64,000 bases of DNA from Leptospira hartskeerlii. Lineage in GTDB: Bacteria > Spirochaetota > Leptospiria > Leptospirales > Leptospiraceae. The position numbers and the translations under genes are program-made. The DNA lies in the NCBI RefSeq assembly GCF_002811475.1, contig NZ_NPDL01000002.1, forward strand, positions 186,001 to 250,000. Reading direction: 5' to 3'. Numbering within the stretch: position 1 is the stretch's first letter; the number at the start of each line of letters is the position of its first letter. The notes under the pieces were generated by a model that was not told the origin of the DNA, did no database searches, and saw only the letters and a program-made list of their open reading frames with translations. Shown here one piece after another: positions 37,316-47,352 of this stretch.

Positions 37316-37495
37316 ATGGAAACCGTAATCGTTACTCAAATTAAAAGTAATATCGGGATTAAAAAAGGCCAGAAACTAACTCTGGCTGCTTTGGGACTCC
37401 GTAAAACCGGACAACAAAGAAAACATACTCTAACTCCGCAGGTGAAAGGAATGATCAATGACGTTCAGCACCTGGTCCGAGTCGAAAAGGCGTAA
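37316..37495 (+). CDS. rpmD: 50S ribosomal protein L30
   Basis: A 59-residue gene read in the gap between rpsE and rplO. The ATG at 37316 begins [18 protein letters not shown], then [16 protein letters not shown], and it ends VRVEKA before TAA. The LGLRK/H pattern and spc-operon position identify L30, which is absent from some spirochaetes. Confidence 0.93.
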   Translation: METVIVTQIKSNIGIKKGQKLTLAALGLRKTGQQRKHTLTPQVKGMINDVQHLVRVEKA

Positions 37496-37508
37496 TTAGG
37501 TAAGGGAA

Positions 37509-38033
<525 letters not shown>

Positions 38034-38079
38034 TCCGAGTCGTTTTCAACCGTTTGGAAGACCGATTCTTTTATTTCGT

Positions 38080-38106
38080 AAAGGGACTCAATACTCGAGT
38101 CCCTTT
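38080..38106 (+). terminator. Terminator-like hairpin between rplO and secY
   Basis: A 10-bp stem, AAAGGGACTC with its complement, and a 7-base loop, followed by a run of only four T. It may attenuate or partly terminate before secY. It is followed by a second hairpin at 38106-38121. Confidence 0.5.
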
Positions 38107-38121
38107 TGCCCGAAAGGGCAA
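38106..38121 (+). other. GAAA-tetraloop hairpin upstream of secY
   Basis: A 6-bp stem TTGCCC/GGGCAA closes a GAAA loop of the GNRA type, 34 bases before the secY start. It could stabilise the downstream mRNA or bind a protein. No function is shown. Confidence 0.4.
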
Positions 38122-38154
38122 TGACCAAGGACTAAGGAAAGAGAACAAAGCCGC

Positions 38155-39537
38155 ATGCTGACTTCGATTGCAAATATTTTCAAAATTCCAGAGTTGAGGA
38201 ACAAGGTTTTCTTTACTCTTGGCATGCTTTTACTCTTCCGTCTTGGAACTCATATTACTATTCCTGGTATCGATCCTAAAGTAGTTTCCGCAATCGCTTT
38301 GGATGCAAACGCAGCCGAAGGTCTTGTGGGAATGTTCGATATGTTCGCTGGAGGAGCTCTTTTGAACTTCTCCATTTTTGCTCTTGGGATCATGCCTTAT
38401 ATTTCTTCTTCCATCATTATGCAGTTAGTGATGGTTCTTGTGCCTTCTTTACAAAAACTTCAAAAAGAAGGAGAAGAAGGTCGTAAGAAGATCAGCCAAT
38501 ATACTAAATACGGAACGATCCTACTTTGCGGAGTTCAGTCTTTAGCGGTGATCCGTTTGGCTCAACGTTGGTCTTATGGAGCGGACAATGCACCTGCTCT
38601 GCACCCTGGTTTGATCCACTCATCCGTTGAATCTTGGTTCTTCTTTATCGCCCTTTTATCCATCACTACTGGAACAGTTCTTTTAATCTGGTTAGGTGAA
38701 CAAATCACTGAGAGAGGGATCGGTAACGGTATTTCTCTTTTGATCTTCGCTGGTATCGTAGGACGTCTTCCAGTTTCCGTAGCTCAGTTGTTCCGTGAGA
38801 ACTTCGTAGACGGACTGAACATTATCATCCTTCTTCTTTTATTCATTCTACTCATCGCGTTAACCGTTCTTCTTACTCAAGGTGTCCGTAAGGTTCCTTT
38901 ACAGTATGGAAAACAAATGGTGGGAAGAAAAATGGTCCAAGCTAAGTCTCAAAGCATTCCTTTTAAAGTGAACGGCGCGAGCGTAATGCCGATCATATTC
39001 GCTTCTTCTTTATTACTTTTTCCTCAAACGATCATCCAACAGATCTCCGAGCTTCCTAACTGGGCGGGCTGGGTTCTCCTATTGGATTATCTGAATCCAT
39101 TCTCTCAGACTTGGTATCACGCTGCGTTTTACTTCTTCGTATATATCGCACTGATCGTTTTCTTCGCGTATTTTTATACTGCGATCCAATTCAATCCGGG
39201 AGAACTTGCGGAGAATCTTCGTAAGTATAATGGATTTATTCCTGGAATTCGTCCAGGTTCTCATACTAAGGAATATATCGAGAAGGTCCTAAACAGAATC
39301 ACTCTTCCTGGTGCGGTTTTCTTGGCAGGACTTGCATTAGCTCCTTATATCATTATTCGTTTCTTAAATTTAGGAACTAACTCCGGTGGTGGATCCTTGG
39401 TTTATACCTTCGGCGGAACTTCTCTACTGATCATGGTAGGGGTGGCATTGGAAACTCTGAAACAATTAGAGTCTCAATTACTTATGAGAAACTATGATGG
39501 TTTCTTGAAAAAAACTAAAATCAAGGGAAGGTCTTAA
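38155..39537 (+). CDS. secY: Preprotein translocase subunit SecY
   Basis: A 460-residue membrane protein with about ten helices. It begins with [19 protein letters not shown], and includes [13 protein letters not shown] and the [15 protein letters not shown] segment. It forms the protein-conducting channel. Near-standard length. The upstream hairpins set it apart from the ribosomal genes. Confidence 0.97.
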   Translation: MLTSIANIFKIPELRNKVFFTLGMLLLFRLGTHITIPGIDPKVVSAIALDANAAEGLVGMFDMFAGGALLNFSIFALGIMPYISSSIIMQLVMVLVPSLQKLQKEGEEGRKKISQYTKYGTILLCGVQSLAVIRLAQRWSYGADNAPALHPGLIHSSVESWFFFIALLSITTGTVLLIWLGEQITERGIGNGISLLIFAGIVGRLPVSVAQLFRENFVDGLNIIILLLLFILLIALTVLLTQGVRKVPLQYGKQMVGRKMVQAKSQSIPFKVNGASVMPIIFASSLLLFPQTIIQQISELPNWAGWVLLLDYLNPFSQTWYHAAFYFFVYIALIVFFAYFYTAIQFNPGELAENLRKYNGFIPGIRPGSHTKEYIEKVLNRITLPGAVFLAGLALAPYIIIRFLNLGTNSGGGSLVYTFGGTSLLIMVGVALETLKQLESQLLMRNYDGFLKKTKIKGRS

Positions 39538-39541
39538 GAAA

Positions 39542-40105
39542 ATGAATTCCATCATTTTCATGGGCCCACCGGGTGCTGGTAAAGGTACCCAAGCAAAGAT
39601 CCTTTGTGATACTTTGGGAATTCCTCAGATTTCTACTGGAGATATTCTGAGAGCTGCCGTTAAAAACGGTACTCAAATGGGATTAGAAGCAAAGAGATAT
39701 ATGGATGCCGGAGATTTAGTTCCGGATTCAGTTGTTATTGGCATTATCAAAGATCGTCTCGTAGAGCCTGATTGCAAAAACGGATTCTTATTGGATGGAT
39801 TTCCAAGAACCGTAGAGCAAGCGGATGCCTTGGATAAGATCCTAAGCACTGAAGGTTTAAAGATCAAGAGAGCGATCAATCTAGAAGTTCCTGATCAAGA
39901 ACTTCTGGAACGTTTATTAAAACGTGCAGAAATCGAAGGTCGTTCCGACGACAACGAAACAACGATCAAGAGTCGTTTGGAAACTTATAACAAGAAGACT
40001 CTTCCGTTATTGGACTACTATGCTGCAAAAGGAAATCTCTCCCGTGTAAACGGTGTAGGGAACTTGGATACAGTCACAAAACTGATCGAGAAGGAGTTAG
40101 CTTAA
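39542..40105 (+). CDS. adk: Adenylate kinase
   Basis: A 187-residue enzyme of the short form, which lacks the zinc-finger lid. P-loop [11 protein letters not shown] (7-17), [15 protein letters not shown], and the Arg-rich lid with [15 protein letters not shown]. It interconverts ATP, ADP and AMP. Four bases after secY. The usual neighbour map is missing between adk and infA. Confidence 0.97.
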   Translation: MNSIIFMGPPGAGKGTQAKILCDTLGIPQISTGDILRAAVKNGTQMGLEAKRYMDAGDLVPDSVVIGIIKDRLVEPDCKNGFLLDGFPRTVEQADALDKILSTEGLKIKRAINLEVPDQELLERLLKRAEIEGRSDDNETTIKSRLETYNKKTLPLLDYYAAKGNLSRVNGVGNLDTVTKLIEKELA

Positions 40106-40106
40106 C

Positions 40107-40325
40107 TTGGCGAAAGAAGATGCAATCACCGTGGACGGTACCGTTTTGGAACCTCTCCCAAACGCAATGTTCCGCGTTGAGCTGGAAAATGGTCACAAGG
40201 TTTTGGCCCATATTTCCGGTAAAATGAGAATGCATTATATCAGGATCCTTCCAGGCGACAAAGTCACTGTGGAGCTTTCTCCTTACGATTTAACCAAGGG
40301 TAGGATTACCTACCGCAAAAAATAG
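40107..40325 (+). CDS. infA: Translation initiation factor IF-1
   Basis: A 72-residue OB-fold protein: [20 protein letters not shown] and [19 protein letters not shown]. The start is TTG at 40107, backed by AAGGAG ten bases upstream and by perfect family length. One base separates it from the adk stop. Confidence 0.96.
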   Translation: MAKEDAITVDGTVLEPLPNAMFRVELENGHKVLAHISGKMRMHYIRILPGDKVTVELSPYDLTKGRITYRKK

Positions 40326-40334
40326 GAACACGTT

Positions 40335-40448
40335 ATGAAAGTAAGAACTTCCGTAAAAAAAATCTGCACTAGCTGCAAAGTTATCAGAAGAAAAGGTGTG
40401 ATCAGAGTGATTTGCACCAACCCTAAACACAAGCAAAGGCAAGCATAA
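40335..40448 (+). CDS. rpmJ: 50S ribosomal protein L36
   Basis: A 37-residue gene read in the gap between infA and rpsM. Sequence [19 protein letters not shown], then a Cys and [11 protein letters not shown] with a His, gives the three-Cys/one-His zinc site of the C+ L36 form. TAGGAACA lies upstream of the ATG. Confidence 0.94.
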   Translation: MKVRTSVKKICTSCKVIRRKGVIRVICTNPKHKQRQA

Positions 40449-40450
40449 TC

Positions 40451-40828
40451 ATGGCTCGTATCGCAGGTATCGATCTTCCAAGAGAAAAAAGAATCGTTGT
40501 TGGCCTAACGTATATTTTCGGAATCGGCCGCTCCACTTCTCGCAAACTTCTCGCTAAGGCGGGAGTTGATGAGGCAATCAGAGTGAAAGATTTAACTGAC
40601 ACTCAAGAAGCTGCTCTCAGAAAAGCGATCGAAGAAAGTATCAAGGTAGAAGGTGATCTTCGCTCCGAGAACCAACTCAATATCAAAAGATTGATGGATA
40701 TCGGATGTTACAGAGGCCTGCGTCATAGAAGAGGTCTTCCAGTTCGCGGTCAAAGAACCAGAACAAATGCCCGTACTCGTAAGGGTGTTAAGAAGACCGT
40801 TGCCAATAAGAAGAAGGTGACTAAGTAA
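40451..40828 (+). CDS. rpsM: 30S ribosomal protein S13
   Basis: A 125-residue S13. Start [14 protein letters not shown], a middle [14 protein letters not shown] and the C-terminal [20 protein letters not shown] that touches tRNA. It opens the alpha operon two bases after rpmJ. Confidence 0.97.
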   Translation: MARIAGIDLPREKRIVVGLTYIFGIGRSTSRKLLAKAGVDEAIRVKDLTDTQEAALRKAIEESIKVEGDLRSENQLNIKRLMDIGCYRGLRHRRGLPVRGQRTRTNARTRKGVKKTVANKKKVTK

Positions 40829-40830
40829 TC

Positions 40831-41238
40831 ATGGCTGAAGATAAAAAAGGCAAAAAAGAGAAAAAGGTTAAGAAGAAGGAGAAAAAGGTCGTTCCTCGCG
40901 GAAAGGTCTATATTACCGCTTCTTTTAACAATACTATCATCACCATTACTGACTTGGCAGGAAATACTCTGTCTTGGTCAACCGCTGGTGCTATGGGCTT
41001 CCGTGGATCCAAAAAATCTACTCCTTATGCGGCTCAGATCGCTGCGGGAAATGCTGCCGAGAAAGCAATCGACTCTACCGGTTTAGCTGAAGTGGATGTT
41101 CTGGTTTCTGGCCCGGGTATCGGACGCGAATCTGCGATCCGTTCCTTAGTCGCAAGAGGACTTTCCATTAAAATGATCAAAGACGTTACACCTTTACCGC
41201 ATAACGGCTGTCGTCCGCGTAAGAGAAGAAGGGTTTAA
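40831..41238 (+). CDS. rpsK: 30S ribosomal protein S11
   Basis: A 135-residue S11 with an unusual Lys-rich N-terminus of about 22 residues. Core: [32 protein letters not shown] and the Lys/Arg tail [11 protein letters not shown]. It lies on the platform near the mRNA exit. Confidence 0.97.
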   Translation: MAEDKKGKKEKKVKKKEKKVVPRGKVYITASFNNTIITITDLAGNTLSWSTAGAMGFRGSKKSTPYAAQIAAGNAAEKAIDSTGLAEVDVLVSGPGIGRESAIRSLVARGLSIKMIKDVTPLPHNGCRPRKRRRV

Positions 41239-41250
41239 GGTAGGAATAAT

Positions 41251-41874
<624 letters not shown>

Positions 41875-41896
41875 TTTTATTGGGAAGGGTTTCCAA

Positions 41897-42874
41897 GTGT
41901 CTCTAAAAAGTTTACTCAAAGGATTTAAACGTCCCAAAAAGATCGAATTTACTACGGAAGCGAATACTCCGAATTACGGAAAATTCGTAGCGGAACCTTT
42001 CGAGCGCGGTTTTGCGACCACGATCGGAAACTCTCTTCGTAGAACTCTCATGTCTTCAATCGAAGGTGCGGCTATTTCCGCGCTTCGTATCGAAGGTGTG
42101 AACCATGAGTTCTCTTATATCGAAGGAGTCGCTGAAGACGTTACTCGTATCATCCTAAACCTCAAACAAGTTCGTATCAAATACGAGCCTGAGGACAAGG
42201 ACCAAAGCAAAGTTATCCATTTGGAATTGAAAGGTGCAGGATATTTCAGAGCCGGAGACCTGGCTGTGGATTCTTCCATCGAGATCATGAACCCGGATCT
42301 ACATATCGCGACTTTAAATGAAGACGCGAACTTAGTGTTGGATCTGGAAATCCAAAGAGGAAGAGGATACGTTCCAGCAGAAGATAAGAAGAAGGATATA
42401 GAAGTTCTTGGAACTATCCCAATCGACTCTATCTTCTCTCCGGTTCAAAAAGTAATTTTCGAAATTTCCGAGACCCGTGTGGCTCAGAGATCCGATTACG
42501 AAAAATTGACTCTGGAAGTTTGGACAGACGGATCCATTTCTCCTGAGGATGCAGTTGCTCAAGCGGCTAAAATCCTAAAAGAACACCTCACAGTATTCAT
42601 CAACTTCGAAGAAGAATTAGAGGAAGAAGAAGACGAGTTAGACGAAGCAGACGAGAAGTTGAAAGCTTCCCTTTCCAAACATGTGGAAGAACTCGAACTT
42701 TCTGTACGTTCTTTGAACGTTCTTCGTAGTTTGGAAATCGACTTCGTTGGTGACCTCGTTAAGAGATCTGAAGAAGAGATGTCCAAATCTAAACATTATA
42801 GCGAGCAAGGTCTCGCGGAACTGAAGTCTAAACTTGCCGGTTTGGGACTTTCGTTCGGAATGAGAGATTTCTAA
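41897..42874 (+). CDS. rpoA: RNA polymerase alpha subunit
   Basis: A 325-residue alpha subunit. The N-domain has [20 protein letters not shown] and [16 protein letters not shown] for dimerisation and beta/beta' binding. A strongly acidic linker ([16 protein letters not shown], about 237-252) leads to the C-domain. In this domain RSLNVL keeps R271 and N274, but the region matching the usual G-K-x-S DNA contact reads SEQG (302-305). The start is GTG at 41897. Nearby genes give the standard alpha operon order. Confidence 0.97.
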   Translation: MSLKSLLKGFKRPKKIEFTTEANTPNYGKFVAEPFERGFATTIGNSLRRTLMSSIEGAAISALRIEGVNHEFSYIEGVAEDVTRIILNLKQVRIKYEPEDKDQSKVIHLELKGAGYFRAGDLAVDSSIEIMNPDLHIATLNEDANLVLDLEIQRGRGYVPAEDKKKDIEVLGTIPIDSIFSPVQKVIFEISETRVAQRSDYEKLTLEVWTDGSISPEDAVAQAAKILKEHLTVFINFEEELEEEEDELDEADEKLKASLSKHVEELELSVRSLNVLRSLEIDFVGDLVKRSEEEMSKSKHYSEQGLAELKSKLAGLGLSFGMRDF

Positions 42875-42875
42875 T

Positions 42876-43460
42876 ATGAACAAAAGAAATAAAGTAAAAC
42901 ATCTCAACCGCGAAAAAGGTCACAGAGACGCTCTGATCAATAACATGATCACTAGTCTTTTCAAATACGAGAGAATCGAATCCACTCAAGCAAAACTGAA
43001 AGTGGTTCGTTCTCATGCAGAAAAGATCATCACCAGAGCTAAAAGAAACCTTGCGACTGATATCGCTCCTGCGGTTGCACTTCACAATAAACGTGAAGTT
43101 TTAAAAAGAGTAAAGGATCGTAATATTGTTACGAAACTTTTCGAAGATATCGCAGTTCGTTACGCAAATACTAACGGCGGATATACTAGAATCTTGAAAA
43201 TGATCAACAGAGCTTCTGATAATTCTGAAGTAGGAATTTTAGAACTCACTAACAGAAAGGATCGCCCTACACTTATCAAAGAAATCAAAGATAAGAGAGA
43301 GGCTATTTCCGACTCTAAAAAAGAAAAAGCGGCGGCTCCTGCTCCGGCTAAAAAGGAAAAAGCTCCTAAAAAAGTAGCTGCTCCTAAAGCTAAACCGGTT
43401 AAGAAGACTGCAGCACCAAAAAAAGCGGTTAAGAAAGCCGCTCCTAAGAAGAAAAAATAA
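42876..43460 (+). CDS. rplQ: 50S ribosomal protein L17 with long basic tail
   Basis: A 194-residue L17, against about 120-130 in most bacteria. The core opens with MNKRNKVKHLNREKGHRDAL and includes RYANTNGGYTRILKM. From about residue 140 there is a Lys/Ala/Pro tail built of repeated KKAAAPKK-like units. One base separates it from rpoA. It ends the cluster before a strong terminator. Confidence 0.96.
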   Translation: MNKRNKVKHLNREKGHRDALINNMITSLFKYERIESTQAKLKVVRSHAEKIITRAKRNLATDIAPAVALHNKREVLKRVKDRNIVTKLFEDIAVRYANTNGGYTRILKMINRASDNSEVGILELTNRKDRPTLIKEIKDKREAISDSKKEKAAAPAPAKKEKAPKKVAAPKAKPVKKTAAPKKAVKKAAPKKKK

Positions 43461-43495
43461 TATATATAATCCCCGAAGAGATGGGAGATATGTGG

Positions 43496-43528
43496 ACCCC
43501 GGTGTTGGAAACGGCATCGGGGTTTTTT
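43496..43528 (+). terminator. Rho-independent terminator of the ribosomal cluster
   Basis: A 9-bp G/C-rich stem, ACCCCGGTG with CATCGGGGT (one G-T pair), and a 10-base loop, followed directly by a T-run. It lies 36 bases past rplQ and ends the whole operon. Confidence 0.9.
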
Positions 43529-43612
43529 CTTTTTTGGGAAGAGGGCGGAATTATACTAAGTATATTTGTGAGAAGCTTTATGACGACCGAGCGTGATAAG
43601 TTAAGGCTTTTC

Positions 43613-45598
43613 TTAGAATCCTTTTGCTTTTAGGAACTCATCTAGTTTGCCTACTAACGCGCTTTCTCCGTCTAACTCTTTTGCTTTTTCCAATACCGAT
43701 CTTGCGTCTTCGAATTTATTCAAAAGTCTATAGTTATCAGAAAGATTGATCAGATTCGCAAGACGATGAGGTTGGGTTTGCCGGACCTTCTCCGCTGCAT
43801 CCGCAGCTCGTTGGAATTCCTTCATATGCTTATAACATAAGGATAATAAGAACCATATATTATGGGATTCTTGATCCAAATTCAAATAACGTTCCAGCCA
43901 TTTGGAGGCTTTTGAGAATTCTTTTTTGTCGTAATAGATCTGTCCGATCAATCTTGCAGATTCTTTAAAACTTGGAGCTAAGTTCCAGGATAATTCTAGA
44001 AGCTCGAGAGCTATAGGTACTTCTTTTTTCGCTATATGTTGTTTCGCTTGGTTGTACTTTGCTACTGCATCGTTATACTTAGGATGTTCAGGATCAATTA
44101 ATTCCTTATAACCGATGCGCATGAGAGAAAGGTCGTCTGCGATCGCTCCTACTCCGTGCAATTTACCTGCGATCGTGTCCAGATCTCCTTTGGAATCTTC
44201 TACAATACGAACGAACTGATTCTCGTCCTCGTTCATCTTCCAGTTGATCCCATCAGAACTAATATTGATATCGTCTCTTCCATCCGAGCCTAAGAATAGA
44301 ACGTCGCCGGGTTGCAGATATGATTCGTGGATCTTAATATTTGCACCAAATGGAGAGCCTAACTTCCATGAAGAAAGTTCCGGAGCTAAGAAAGAAGATC
44401 TATCGTCTCTGAACAATACTGGCCAAGGATGCTCCGCGTTCAATATTAGTATCTTCCCGGTTTTATCATGTATAAGCCCGAAGATCGCAGAAGCCATCAT
44501 GGTTCCATCGAATGTTCTGAAAATTTCGTCCAGCTCTCTATGAGTTTGGAGCATCCAAGCTTCCGGATTTATATCTATAGTCTTTCCGTGACTTGCAGAG
44601 CGAGATAGGATATTGTTTACCGCAGTTCCGAGAACGATTGCTCCTCCTGCACCTTGCAGAGATTTTCCCATCGCATCGCCGTTTAAGAAGAAGGTCCATT
44701 TCTCCTTTTCAGATCCGAATAGAAGATTGCCGCTGATACAAATATCCCCGCCTAGTTCGGATTCTCTATTCTTAAAGGTGAACTTCTTTTTCTGTTCTAT
44801 ATAGAAGATAGTGCTCACATCTTGGGAAGTATTCCAGTTTGTCATGAGCGGTTTACTTAAAAGAGAAGTAAGATAATAATCTCCGTCTTGTTGCACCTTG
44901 AGAGCGTGGATCTCCTCCATTCTTTTGGTGACTTCGATCGTTCTTTCGTCCACTTTCTGCTCTAAAGTGTTAGCGTATTCTTCTTCCACTGCGCCGATCC
45001 TACGGAAGATCAAGATTACACTTCTGGTGATATATGACACTACTGCGAGAAATACTAACTTTAAGGATTGTTCCGAAATGGATGCATAACCTGGGGAAAT
45101 TACTTTCAGTTCATCTTCAGTGAATTCTACTCCCCTAAAGATCGTATTTAGGATCACGAGCCCTTGTCCGACTACGCTGAATATTCCTGAAAGTTTTGCG
45201 ACTGTGGGAGATAAAAGTAATACTGAATACACGATGAAGATCATATTAATCGCGTATAGAATGATCTGACGAATTACTCCTGAGGCCATATTCCTGTCGG
45301 TCCAGGACGCAACGAACATGACTAAGGATAAGATGGTAATGTCGGCAAGTACGCAAACCTTACCGACCATAGAAGGTATCTTGCCGAATTTTTTGTAACA
45401 ATACTGGTTATAAATGGCATATCCGAGCATAGATCCTATCCCGATCAGATACACGATATTTTGAACCATGGAGCTTTGAGTCCAAGCGGCAGCGAGGGAA
45501 ATTAAGAATAATACCGCTAAACCGAATCGGATCCGATTGATCGTAATTGGACCGGAGGCTATAATCCTCTCCGTTATGAGTTCCTTTTTTTCTTCCAT
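43613..45598 (-). CDS. Membrane SpoIIE-type phosphatase with TPR repeats
   Basis: A 661-residue protein. Residues 25-215 hold six to seven membrane helices; a short coil (EEYANTLEQKVDERTIEVTK) follows; the SpoIIE/PP2C domain spans about 255-480 with GGDICISG, NGDAMGKSLQGAGGA and LGSDGRDDI for the metal site. The rest is a tetratricopeptide-like set of repeats (about 500-655, KYNQAKQHIAKK; WFLLSLCYKHMKEFQRAADA). It likely dephosphorylates an anti-sigma antagonist, with the repeats binding a partner. Convergent with the ribosomal cluster, not part of it. Confidence 0.88.
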   Translation of the reverse strand: MEEKKELITERIIASGPITINRIRFGLAVLFLISLAAAWTQSSMVQNIVYLIGIGSMLGYAIYNQYCYKKFGKIPSMVGKVCVLADITILSLVMFVASWTDRNMASGVIRQIILYAINMIFIVYSVLLLSPTVAKLSGIFSVVGQGLVILNTIFRGVEFTEDELKVISPGYASISEQSLKLVFLAVVSYITRSVILIFRRIGAVEEEYANTLEQKVDERTIEVTKRMEEIHALKVQQDGDYYLTSLLSKPLMTNWNTSQDVSTIFYIEQKKKFTFKNRESELGGDICISGNLLFGSEKEKWTFFLNGDAMGKSLQGAGGAIVLGTAVNNILSRSASHGKTIDINPEAWMLQTHRELDEIFRTFDGTMMASAIFGLIHDKTGKILILNAEHPWPVLFRDDRSSFLAPELSSWKLGSPFGANIKIHESYLQPGDVLFLGSDGRDDINISSDGINWKMNEDENQFVRIVEDSKGDLDTIAGKLHGVGAIADDLSLMRIGYKELIDPEHPKYNDAVAKYNQAKQHIAKKEVPIALELLELSWNLAPSFKESARLIGQIYYDKKEFSKASKWLERYLNLDQESHNIWFLLSLCYKHMKEFQRAADAAEKVRQTQPHRLANLINLSDNYRLLNKFEDARSVLEKAKELDGESALVGKLDEFLKAKGF

Positions 45599-45967
45599 CC
45601 CTAATCGGCCTCTTTTGGAAATCGCCTTGGTATTTGGATTAGTGAATATATTTTAGAACGTATCATCTACAAATTTTTTACAGAATGTAGGATAGTTGTA
45701 AAAATATAATCCCGTCCCTAAATACTTAAGACGGAAAAAATAAGAGAAAAGTAAGTGGCTTCCTTAAAAACAATCTCGCAATTTGAAACTTTCTTTTATT
45801 GTTCGGCGGATATCACCGTAAGTCATTCCTACGAGTAAAGTAAATCGGACTTTTCTTTTTGCTTAATATCCGCATATTTAAGTCTGCTTGTGGAGTTTGT
45901 AATGCTTGGATATCAAACGTAGAACTTGATCCATTCACTAAGAGCACATAATGTAAGGAGAAGATAG
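45599..45967. other. Non-coding gap of about 370 bases
   Basis: The gap lies between the starts of two divergent genes (45598 and 45968). It is AT-rich in its first half with TATTTTA- and TATAAT-like stretches near 45647 and 45705, which could be promoters. A GTAAGGAGAAG ribosome site precedes the plus-strand gene. I see no gene, tRNA or strong inverted repeat in it. Confidence 0.5.
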
Positions 45968-46459
45968 ATGAAAATTGTTAGGATGATTTTTTTTAGTCTG
46001 GCCGGCTTTATAGTCTTACTTGTGCTTTCCGGATATTTACTTCCGAAGGATCATGTTGCAAGTGTGGAGAAAGATTTTTCATCTTCTCCTGAAAGTATTT
46101 ATAAGATCGTTCGTAATGTTCGTGAGTATAAGGATTGGAGAAGTGGCCTAAAATCAGTGAACGTTGAATCTGATACAATCTGGACGGAGTCCGACTCTCA
46201 CGGAAATAATATTCGTTTTGGGATCATAGAAGAACGTTCTCCGAATTATTTAAGAACTAAAATATTAAGTGAAGACCTGCCTTTTGGTGGAGGATGGGAA
46301 TTCGAAATTAGTCAGAATGGTCCAAACACAAAACTGAAAATTACCGAGAAAGGTTTTGTGACGAATCCTCTCTTTAGAGTTCTTTCTAAGTTTGTATTTG
46401 GTCATGACGCGACAATGAGAACTTATTTGGAGGATCTCAGTAAGAAATTGGGGTCGTGA
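45968..46459 (+). CDS. Membrane-anchored SRPBCC family protein
   Basis: A 163-residue protein with one N-terminal membrane helix (about 5-25) followed by a START/Bet v1-like domain (EKDFSSSPESIYKIVRNVREYKDWRSG). The pattern is that of SRPBCC polyketide cyclase-like proteins; a lipid or hydrophobic ligand may fill the pocket. GTAAGGAG upstream supports the start. Single gene, followed by palindromic and GC-rich elements. Confidence 0.8.
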   Translation: MKIVRMIFFSLAGFIVLLVLSGYLLPKDHVASVEKDFSSSPESIYKIVRNVREYKDWRSGLKSVNVESDTIWTESDSHGNNIRFGIIEERSPNYLRTKILSEDLPFGGGWEFEISQNGPNTKLKITEKGFVTNPLFRVLSKFVFGHDATMRTYLEDLSKKLGS

Positions 46460-46525
46460 GGAAAGTGAGCGAAGAAGGATGTAGCTGGAAGAAGAATCCG
46501 AGAGAGTTGTAAATGAGAATTTTGC

Positions 46526-46555
46526 TCTAACTTGTTGGAATTCCAACAAGTTAGA
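46526..46555. repeat. 30-bp perfect palindrome
   Basis: A perfect inverted repeat with no spacer; each half is TCTAACTTGTTGGAA or its complement. It lies between the stops of convergent genes and would form a strong hairpin, with no T-run behind. Short palindromes of this general form (with a GGAA..TTCC centre) occur scattered in Leptospira genomes, to my recollection. Confidence 0.7.
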
Positions 46556-46617
46556 AGATGGCAAATTTTAGTTGTGAAAAATTAAGTTTTGTGATAGGGG
46601 ATGAGGAGTGTGAATTT

Positions 46618-46675
46618 TTTCCACCGCTCCGCTCCGGCCCCCACCCAAAACAGGGCGGGGCCACCTTAACCAAAT
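46618..46675. repeat. GC-rich hairpin element, possible dispersed repeat
   Basis: A stretch of very high GC in an AT-rich gap. It holds CCGCTCCGCTCC followed by an imperfect inverted repeat, GGCCCCCACCC against GGGCGGGGCC around an AAAACA loop. It lies between convergent genes and looks like an intergenic REP-type unit or a bidirectional terminator. No gene is seen here. Confidence 0.5.
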
Positions 46676-46695
46676 CCGGATCTACAGTAGAGTCC

Positions 46696-47352
46696 TTATC
46701 CTCGGTTCTTCTCTGCTTGTTTGGAATATTTTCTCTGATACACAAATCGGATTGCTTCTGCTTCTAACCAAGGAACCGGTTTTCCACCGCCTAAGATACG
46801 AGATTCTACGAAAGCCTTGCTTGCTTTTTCTAAGACCATGCAAACGGCATGAACATCGTCCAAACTTTTATGAGCGCATAATGCACCTGCGTTCTGAAGA
46901 TATACAGCGTTCCTTCTTCCTATAGCGGATATGATCTTCTTCAGACCTTTCTCATCGGATGTGTTCGGCACAACTTTTGCGTTAGGTCCTACGATCTGGG
47001 CCATATCATCCAAGAAAGGACGGACAGTTTCTCCAGCCATAGAACAGGTCATCACATTCTCCTGCGTGGAATGGAGAATAACGTTAAATTCAGGTCTTGC
47101 TAGATAAAGAGAAAGATGTTGTACCGCTTCATCAGGAATATCTTTCGGGAAGATCTGATTTTCTTCCAAAGGAATTTCTAAAAGAGCGGTCTTAGATTTT
47201 TTACCGATCGTATTTAGGTCCGCTTTTTTAGGAGTGATCCAAATACTTTTTCCAATTTTGACACTGGCGCATCCGTTCTTAGCTAAAATTCCTTCCTTTA
47301 CTAATTGAGGAAGAAATTTCTGAAGATCCATCGGGCTATCAGGAGCTTTCAT
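46696..47352 (-). CDS. Class II aldolase-like protein, metal site degenerate
   Basis: About 218 residues, with the class II aldolase/adducin fold. Where the neighbour has metal ligands HTH it has HST (His94, Ser95, Thr96), and where the neighbour has NHGTL it has NAGAL (Ala155). So the zinc site is largely gone and aldolase activity is doubtful. It may form a mixed oligomer with its neighbour or bind a sugar phosphate. I chose ATG 47352 because it overlaps the stop of the upstream gene (ATGA); a longer frame to 47388 would lie inside that gene. Third gene of the aminotransferase operon. Confidence 0.8.
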   Translation of the reverse strand: MKAPDSPMDLQKFLPQLVKEGILAKNGCASVKIGKSIWITPKKADLNTIGKKSKTALLEIPLEENQIFPKDIPDEAVQHLSLYLARPEFNVILHSTQENVMTCSMAGETVRPFLDDMAQIVGPNAKVVPNTSDEKGLKKIISAIGRRNAVYLQNAGALCAHKSLDDVHAVCMVLEKASKAFVESRILGGGKPVPWLEAEAIRFVYQRKYSKQAEKNRG

